Shown here: positions 8,036-11,517 of the stretch, one piece after another
Layout of the letters: the number at the start of each line of letters is the position of its first letter
Position numbering within the stretch: position 1 is the first letter of the stretch
Assembly (NCBI GenBank): GCA_021809235.1
Contig: JAKBAG010000078.1
Span: 1 to 11,517, forward strand
Source of the DNA: Acidobacteriota bacterium
GTDB taxonomy: Bacteria; Acidobacteriota; Terriglobia; Terriglobales; Acidobacteriaceae
Direction: 5' to 3'
DNA: 11,517 nucleotides
Made by a program: the position numbers and the translations under genes
The notes under the pieces: model-generated
Told to the model about the DNA's origin: nothing
The model's input: the letters and a program-made list of their open reading frames with translations, nothing else
Databases searched by the model: none

Positions 8036-8919
8036 GCAAGGATCCGGTGCTGGCATTTCCTGAGCCGCAGGACAGCGGCGACGGAACCCGGCCGGAACAG
8101 GCGAAGCCGTCTGCTGCCGAAGCGCGGGCCAAGGAGACGGAGTTTCCGTTTTCGGTGACCGTTGGCAAAGTCTACGACGGGCCGATGGACCTTCTGCTCG
8201 ATCTGATCCGTAAGCAGGATATTGACATCTACGACATTCCGATTGCGCGGATCACGCAGCAGTTTCTGAGCTATGTGGAGCAACTGCGGGCGTCCGATGT
8301 GGATGTGGCTGGCGAGTTCATTTACATGGCCTCTCTGCTGATTCACATCAAGAGCCGGATGCTGCTGCCGCGTGTGGCTGCAGGCAGCGAGGATAGCGCA
8401 GCAGAGGATCCGCGACGGGAGTTGGTGGAGCGGCTGCTAGAGCATGAGCGCTTCAAAAACGCAGCCCAGATGCTGCAACAGAAGCAAGTGCTGGAGGCTG
8501 CGACCTGGACCAATCCGGGCATGCGGGAGTTTCGGGAGGTTGCCGCCGAGGATCGCGAGATTGCCGCCGATACGGTGGATCTGGTGCGCGTCTTCCGCGA
8601 GATTCTGGAGCGACTCAAGAAGCGCCCGGTGCTGAGCATTGAAGAAGACAGCGTGACCGTGCGGCAGATGATGGAATATGTGGGCCGCAGGCTGAGCTTT
8701 GAGGACAAACCGGTCTCTCTGCGACGGATGCTGGCGCAGAGCCGCAGCGAGCGGGCGCTGATTGCCACGTTTCTGGCACTGCTGGAACTGGTTCGGCTGC
8801 AGGCCGTGCTGCTGCTGCAGAAGCAGATGTTCGGCGATATCCTGATCAAAAAAAGCACCGGTTTCGATGCCGCGATGGATGAGATCGCGAAGAGCAACTC
8901 CGGCGAGGACTGGCGCTGA
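8032..8919 (+). CDS. scpA: Segregation and condensation protein A
   Basis: ScpA is the kleisin of the bacterial SMC-ScpAB condensin, which organises and helps separate chromosomes. The ATG at 8032 overlaps the trpS stop (ATGA) and has GAGGTG (8021-8026) 5 bases upstream, so its translation is coupled to trpS. Residues 1-40 are a low-complexity, charged extension. The SMC-binding N-terminal domain follows: VGKVYDGPMDLLLDLIRK (44-61), DIDIYDIPIARIT (63-75) and EFIYMASLLIHIKSRMLLP (95-113). The middle (about 120-200) is acidic and helical. The C-terminal winged helix has ATFLALLELVRLQAV (245-259) and the FGDI block at 267-270. The length of 295 is slightly long because of the N-terminal tail. 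The partner gene scpB, often next door, is not downstream in this window. Confidence 0.95.
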   Translation: MSKDPVLAFPEPQDSGDGTRPEQAKPSAAEARAKETEFPFSVTVGKVYDGPMDLLLDLIRKQDIDIYDIPIARITQQFLSYVEQLRASDVDVAGEFIYMASLLIHIKSRMLLPRVAAGSEDSAAEDPRRELVERLLEHERFKNAAQMLQQKQVLEAATWTNPGMREFREVAAEDREIAADTVDLVRVFREILERLKKRPVLSIEEDSVTVRQMMEYVGRRLSFEDKPVSLRRMLAQSRSERALIATFLALLELVRLQAVLLLQKQMFGDILIKKSTGFDAAMDEIAKSNSGEDWR

Positions 8920-9000
8920 GCCGAGGTCATTCCCTGGCGAGGATGCAGCGGGAGCCGGGCAAGGGAGCGGTCTGGTTGTACGGTCAGCTTGCGCGTCGGA

Positions 9001-9006
9001 TATGCT
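9001..9006 (+). promoter_or_regulatory. candidate -10 box TATGCT, leaderless start of M24 gene
   Basis: TATGCT lies six bases before the ATG at 9013, so transcription would begin on the start codon itself. No Shine-Dalgarno sequence is visible in the 20 bases before that ATG. A weak -35-like TTGTAC (8976-8981) is 19 bases away. The same hexamer recurs at 10701. Confidence 0.4.
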
Positions 9007-9012
9007 GTCCTC

Positions 9013-10215
9013 ATGCGCTTGGACGAGATGCAGGCGGCAATCCGCGAGCAGGGTCTGGACGGATGGCTCTTTTACGATCATCATCATCGGGACCCTATAG
9101 CCACGCGCGTCCTGGGGCTGGACCCGGCTGCGCATGTGACGCGGCGTTGGTATTACCTGGTTCCGGCAGAGGGTGAGCCGCGTAAGCTCGTACATCGAAT
9201 TGAGTCCTTCCGGCTGGATGCTCTGCCGGGAACGCGACGCGAATACTCCTCCTGGCAGGAGCTTGGCCGGGAACTGGAGTCGATGCTGAGCGGTGTCCGC
9301 AGGATTGCGATGCAGTATTCCCCGCGCAATGCCATTTTGTATCTTTCGATGGTGGACGCCGGGACGGTGGAGCTGCTGCGCGAGATGGGCAAGGAGATCG
9401 TTAGCTCCGCCGATCTGGTGAGCCGGTTTGAGGCAGTGCTGAGCGACGATCAGATGGCCTCGCACACGGTGGCGCAGCGTGCCATCGATCGCATTCTGAC
9501 CGCTGCCTGGAAGGAGATTGCCAACTGCCTGAGCCCGGCCGACGACATGCCCCGGACAATCACCGAATTTACGCTGATGGGCTGGCTGGCGGAGGCAATG
9601 CGACGCGAGGGATTGCTCTGGGAGAATGGGCCGAATGTGAGCGTGGGTCCCAACAGCGCAGACTCCCATTACGAACCGACGGCAGTGCAGGCAAGGCCCA
9701 TCTGCAAGGGGGATTTTCTACTGATCGACATCTGGGGCAGGCAGCAGGAGCCGCTGAGCGACGGAAAGCCGGCCATTCACTACGACGTGACATGGACGGG
9801 CGTGATTGGCCGGGAGCCGAGCGAGCGGGAGCAGACGATTTTTGCTGCCGTGCGCGCAGCGCGGGATGCGGCCATCCGGGTGGTGGAAGAGGCATTTTCC
9901 GCGCGCAGACCTATCCGGGGATTCGAGGCTGACCGGGCAGCGCGAGCCGAGATTGAGGCCGCCGGATATGGTGCGTACTTTACGCATCGGACCGGACACA
10001 ATATCGCTGCCGATCTGCATGGGACCGGAGCGCATCTGGACGATCTGGAGACGCATGACGAGCGGCTGATCCTGCCGCGAACCTGCTTCAGCGTGGAGCC
10101 GGGAATCTATCTGCCGGGTGAGTTTGGTATTCGCAGTGAGGTCAATATGCTGACGACCGAGGACCGGGCATGGGTCACCGGGGCACTGCAGACGGAACTG
10201 GTACGCATTGCATGA
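9013..10215 (+). CDS. M24 family metallopeptidase (aminopeptidase P/Xaa-Pro-like)
   Basis: The 400-residue protein has an N-terminal creatinase-type domain (about 1-140) followed by a pita-bread M24 catalytic domain. All five metal ligands are visible: Asp239 (LLIDIWGR), Asp258 (HYDVT), His329 (TGHN), Glu362 (SVEPG) and Glu376 (RSEVN). The supporting histidines His325 and His336 are also present. M24B enzymes remove N-terminal residues ahead of proline or split Xaa-Pro dipeptides using two metal ions. The exact substrate here is unknown, and some relatives hydrolyse non-peptide bonds. No signal peptide is seen, so it is probably cytoplasmic. The ATG at 9013 is chosen because it begins the conserved N-terminal helix; an in-frame start at 8989 adds only eight unconserved residues. 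It lies 93 bases after scpA and overlaps the next gene by 4 bases. Confidence 0.9.
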   Translation: MRLDEMQAAIREQGLDGWLFYDHHHRDPIATRVLGLDPAAHVTRRWYYLVPAEGEPRKLVHRIESFRLDALPGTRREYSSWQELGRELESMLSGVRRIAMQYSPRNAILYLSMVDAGTVELLREMGKEIVSSADLVSRFEAVLSDDQMASHTVAQRAIDRILTAAWKEIANCLSPADDMPRTITEFTLMGWLAEAMRREGLLWENGPNVSVGPNSADSHYEPTAVQARPICKGDFLLIDIWGRQQEPLSDGKPAIHYDVTWTGVIGREPSEREQTIFAAVRAARDAAIRVVEEAFSARRPIRGFEADRAARAEIEAAGYGAYFTHRTGHNIAADLHGTGAHLDDLETHDERLILPRTCFSVEPGIYLPGEFGIRSEVNMLTTEDRAWVTGALQTELVRIA

Positions 10216-10631
10216 GCCCGGGAGAATCCACTGTCCGCAGGCGGAATGCCCTGGTGCTGGGGGTGGTGCTGTGCCTGTTTCCTGCTCTGATTCTGGGTGC
10301 GCTGGACTGGTTCATGGGGAGTGCGCGGCGACAGGCCGCAGCGGAACCGGCGATCTTTGCCGCGCAAAGCTCGGATGCGGTGATTGCGCGACTGGGTGCT
10401 CCCATCTCTGCCGGTTGGCCAATTGCGGGCAAGGTGGCGTCGCGGGGGGGCAATGGCACTGCCCGCCTGGTGATTCCCCTGCATGGTCCCCAGGGAAGTG
10501 GGCAGCTGGAGGAGTTTGCCCAGCAGAAGGAAAAGCTCTGGACTGCCTGCACGGCTGAGTTTGTGGCTTCCGATGGAGAGCGTATTCCATTGCATCCGGT
10601 GCATGCCGAGGCATGCACGGTCCATCCCTGA
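10212..10631 (+). CDS. Small membrane-anchored Coa1-like protein
   Basis: The ATG at 10212 overlaps the stop of the M24 gene (ATGA), giving 139 residues and tight translational coupling. A basic N-terminus (RRRN, 9-12) leads into one transmembrane helix (about 13-34). A soluble domain follows with S.AVIARLGAPI (54-65), the GKVASRGGNGTARLVIPLHGP stretch (73-93), GSG.L (95-99) and KLW (108-110). This pattern of short N-terminal helix, LG-P-I, hydrophobic strand, then GP.G.G resembles the cytochrome oxidase assembly factor Coa1 family (PF08695). In bacteria that family is mostly uncharacterised; in mitochondria Coa1 helps mature Cox1. The soluble part probably faces the periplasm. I am fairly sure of the fold family and unsure of the function. 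No cytochrome oxidase genes are in the window. Confidence 0.7.
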   Translation: MSPGESTVRRRNALVLGVVLCLFPALILGALDWFMGSARRQAAAEPAIFAAQSSDAVIARLGAPISAGWPIAGKVASRGGNGTARLVIPLHGPQGSGQLEEFAQQKEKLWTACTAEFVASDGERIPLHPVHAEACTVHP

Positions 10632-10633
10632 GC

Positions 10634-10690
10634 GGGAGCTTCGCTCCCATACAGCCTGCGAAGGCTGAGTCGGCACTCGCGGATTTCCGC
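10634..10690 (+). other. three consecutive hairpins after the Coa1-like gene
   Basis: Three stems follow the stop codon closely. GGGAGC/GCTCCC is at 10634-10639 and 10643-10648. CAGCCT/AGGCTG is at 10652-10657 and 10662-10667 with a GCGA (GNRA-type) loop. GCGG/CCGC is at 10679-10682 and 10687-10690. No T-run follows any of them. They may end or protect the M24-Coa1 transcript, or may help Rho-dependent termination. Confidence 0.4.
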
Positions 10691-10697
10691 AGGATCG

Positions 10698-10706
10698 TGG
10701 TATGCT
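10698..10706 (+). promoter_or_regulatory. extended -10 promoter element ahead of aminotransferase leader
   Basis: TGGTATGCT is a TGn-extended -10 whose hexamer equals the one before the M24 gene. Transcription would begin near 10713. The next credible start codon is at 11037, so the RNA would have a leader of about 320 bases, or a separate small RNA ends first (see 10713-10820). Confidence 0.4.
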
Positions 10707-10712
10707 CCACCC

Positions 10713-10820
10713 ATATCTGCCACTCGAACGGCGGATCAGGGACAGAAGCGATGCAACAGGCGCCGGGAGTACACAGGAGCGAAATCCGTGGTGGGGCAAC
10801 GGCCCTGCATGCGCTTTTTT
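10713..10820 (+). ncRNA. candidate small RNA or structured leader
   Basis: This is a speculative call. The segment starts at the predicted transcription start and ends in six T (10815-10820). Just before the T-run, TGCAT (806-810 of the 10,000 block) and CGC (812-814) can pair with GCG-ATGCA at 10748-10755, leaving one bulged G: eight pairs closing a roughly 50-base internal region. A small inner hairpin is GGGGC/GCCCT around an AACG loop (10793-10806). It overlaps the last bases of the long-range stem, so the two compete by one pair. No convincing protein frame or family riboswitch signature was found. It could be an autonomous small RNA, or the upstream half of an attenuator controlling the aminotransferase. 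Confidence 0.3.
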
Positions 10821-11036
10821 GCCTGCCCAGGCCGTGTCAGAGCCGTCCGAATCTCTTCTCCGGCGATTAATTTCCTCTTATTTTCCGCATTTCCGGGCGG
10901 CAGTGCGCATGGATGCGTCTGTCGATCCGGCTGAGGGATGGGTGCGTGTGTACGACCGGAGGCTCCGGAATCGCTGCCATGCACTGCATCGGCAAGAACG
11001 AATTTGCGAAAAGCGGGAGCAAGAAGGAGAGACAGG
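10821..11036 (+). other. gene-free leader region before aminotransferase
   Basis: I see no gene here; open frames crossing it encode arginine- and cysteine-rich sequence without family features. An AT-rich patch lies at 10866-10886. Two neighbouring hairpins follow: CCGGA/TCCGG (10956-10960 and 10964-10968, loop GGC), and a longer one from 10975 to 10994 whose arms TGCCATG and CATCGGCA pair over seven positions with one bulged C. The region ends in a strong ribosome site, AAGGAG (11024-11029), seven bases before the ATG. Confidence 0.5.
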
Positions 11037-11517
11037 ATGGATCGCAAGGCATTGCATGCGGAGTTTGGACCCAGGCTGAAGGGCGCGTTGCCCGGACCGA
11101 AGGCAGCAGCGGTAGTAGCCCGCGATGAGGCTCTGATGTCTCCCAGTTATACGCGCGGCTATCCTCTGGTGGCCAAGCGAGGACGGGGACTGCGGATTGA
11201 GGATGTGGACGGCAATGAGTTTCTGGACTTTGCCGCCGGCATAGCGGTGACATCGACCGGGCACTGCCATCCGGAGGTGGTGGCTGCCATCCAGAAGCAG
11301 GCCGGTGAGCTGCTGCACCTGTCGGGAACGGATTTCTACTACGAACTGATGCCGCAGTTTGCCGAGCGGCTTTCGGCGGTAGCTCCCATGAAGGGGCCGC
11401 ATCGGTTTTACTTTGGCAACTCCGGAGCCGAGGCCCTGGAGTGTGCGCTGAAGCTGGCTCGTTACCACACCAAGCGGCAGCACGTGATCGCCTTCTATGG
11501 GGCCTTCCACGGCCGCA
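11037..11517 (+). CDS. Class III PLP aminotransferase (GabT/archaeal-racemase-like), 3' end cut by window
   Basis: The first 160 residues are present and the right edge cuts the rest. AAGGAG (11024-11029) seven bases before the ATG fixes the start. The N-terminal PLP-enzyme arm carries SPSYTRGYPLVAKRGRG (35-51), then the conserved IEDVDGNEFLDFAAGIAV (54-71) and GHCHPEVV (75-82). The cofactor-phosphate loop NSGAEA is at 128-133 and the aromatic platform FYGAFHGR at 153-160. The PLP lysine lies beyond the edge. Class III enzymes move amino groups of omega-amino acids such as 4-aminobutyrate or acetylornithine. The SPSYTR...GTDFYY style resembles GabT-annotated enzymes and also archaeal members shown to racemise amino acids, so the substrate is left open. 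A link with the TCA genes via succinate semialdehyde would be speculation. Confidence 0.88.
   Translation, partial: MDRKALHAEFGPRLKGALPGPKAAAVVARDEALMSPSYTRGYPLVAKRGRGLRIEDVDGNEFLDFAAGIAVTSTGHCHPEVVAAIQKQAGELLHLSGTDFYYELMPQFAERLSAVAPMKGPHRFYFGNSGAEALECALKLARYHTKRQHVIAFYGAFHGR

Noticed and set aside
8437..9669. 410-codon open frame on the minus strand across scpA and the M24 gene
   Set aside because: It spans two well-supported genes and their spacer, is rich in His, Gln and Arg, and has no recognisable domain.
10733..10810. Resemblance to a cobalamin riboswitch core (GGGA, GCGAAATCC, GCAAC order)
   Set aside because: The order is suggestive but the CCCCGCAAC element is not intact and no B12-box-like segment (GCCAGGAGACCTGCC type) follows. 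The downstream gene is not a B12 gene.
10720..10820. Possible small SRP RNA (about 100 bases, CAGG and GAAG nearby)
   Set aside because: The helix 8 signature (GUCAGG, GGAA tetraloop, AGCAG) does not line up in order or spacing.
10613..11128. Three overlapping forward open frames of 71-125 codons in the aminotransferase leader
   Set aside because: They have no ribosome sites or family features, are rich in Arg and Cys, and two run into the certain aminotransferase start in other frames.

Overview
The window reads as an ordinary stretch of chromosome from a GC-rich bacterium, most likely an acidobacterium of the Terriglobia type. This assignment is inference. It rests on the mix of a secreted M13 metallopeptidase, an iron-sulfur-type TrpRS, a Coa1-like protein and a racemase/GabT-like class III aminotransferase, and on the overall protein style. 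I see no mobile element, CRISPR array, tRNA or rRNA.

Layout, left to right. Positions 1-412 are AT-richer (about 42% GC by hand count over 1-360) and hold no convincing complete gene. Positions 413-1228 (+) encode a short sugar-phosphate transferase that would start assembly of an exopolysaccharide or other lipid-linked glycan. Positions 1464-3515 (+) encode a secreted M13 zinc metallopeptidase. It converges on sucCD (5642-3587, -), which encodes both subunits of succinyl-CoA synthetase, and a strong shared hairpin terminator separates the two. A 225-bp divergent spacer then leads into a rightward block: trpD (TTG start), trpS, scpA, an M24 metallopeptidase and a small Coa1-like membrane protein. 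trpS/scpA overlap by 4 bp, and so do M24/Coa1. A gene-free, hairpin-rich region (10632-11036) follows. It contains a promoter-like element and a small-RNA-like segment, and leads to a class III PLP aminotransferase cut by the right edge.

How the genes fit together. sucCD supplies the substrate-level phosphorylation step of the TCA cycle. trpD and trpS sit together, pairing tryptophan synthesis with charging of tRNA-Trp. ScpA belongs to the SMC condensin complex, and its partner scpB is not in the window. The M24/Coa1 pair may act together, but nothing in the sequence says how.

I did not find a clear new system. The points most worth a second look are: a TrpRS with four cysteines spaced as in the Fe-S TrpRS of Thermotoga; a TrpD whose GTGGD motif reads GTGGG, matching a known activating substitution in the Sulfolobus enzyme; promoter -10 elements placed so that two genes would be leaderless; and a candidate small RNA or structured leader upstream of the aminotransferase.
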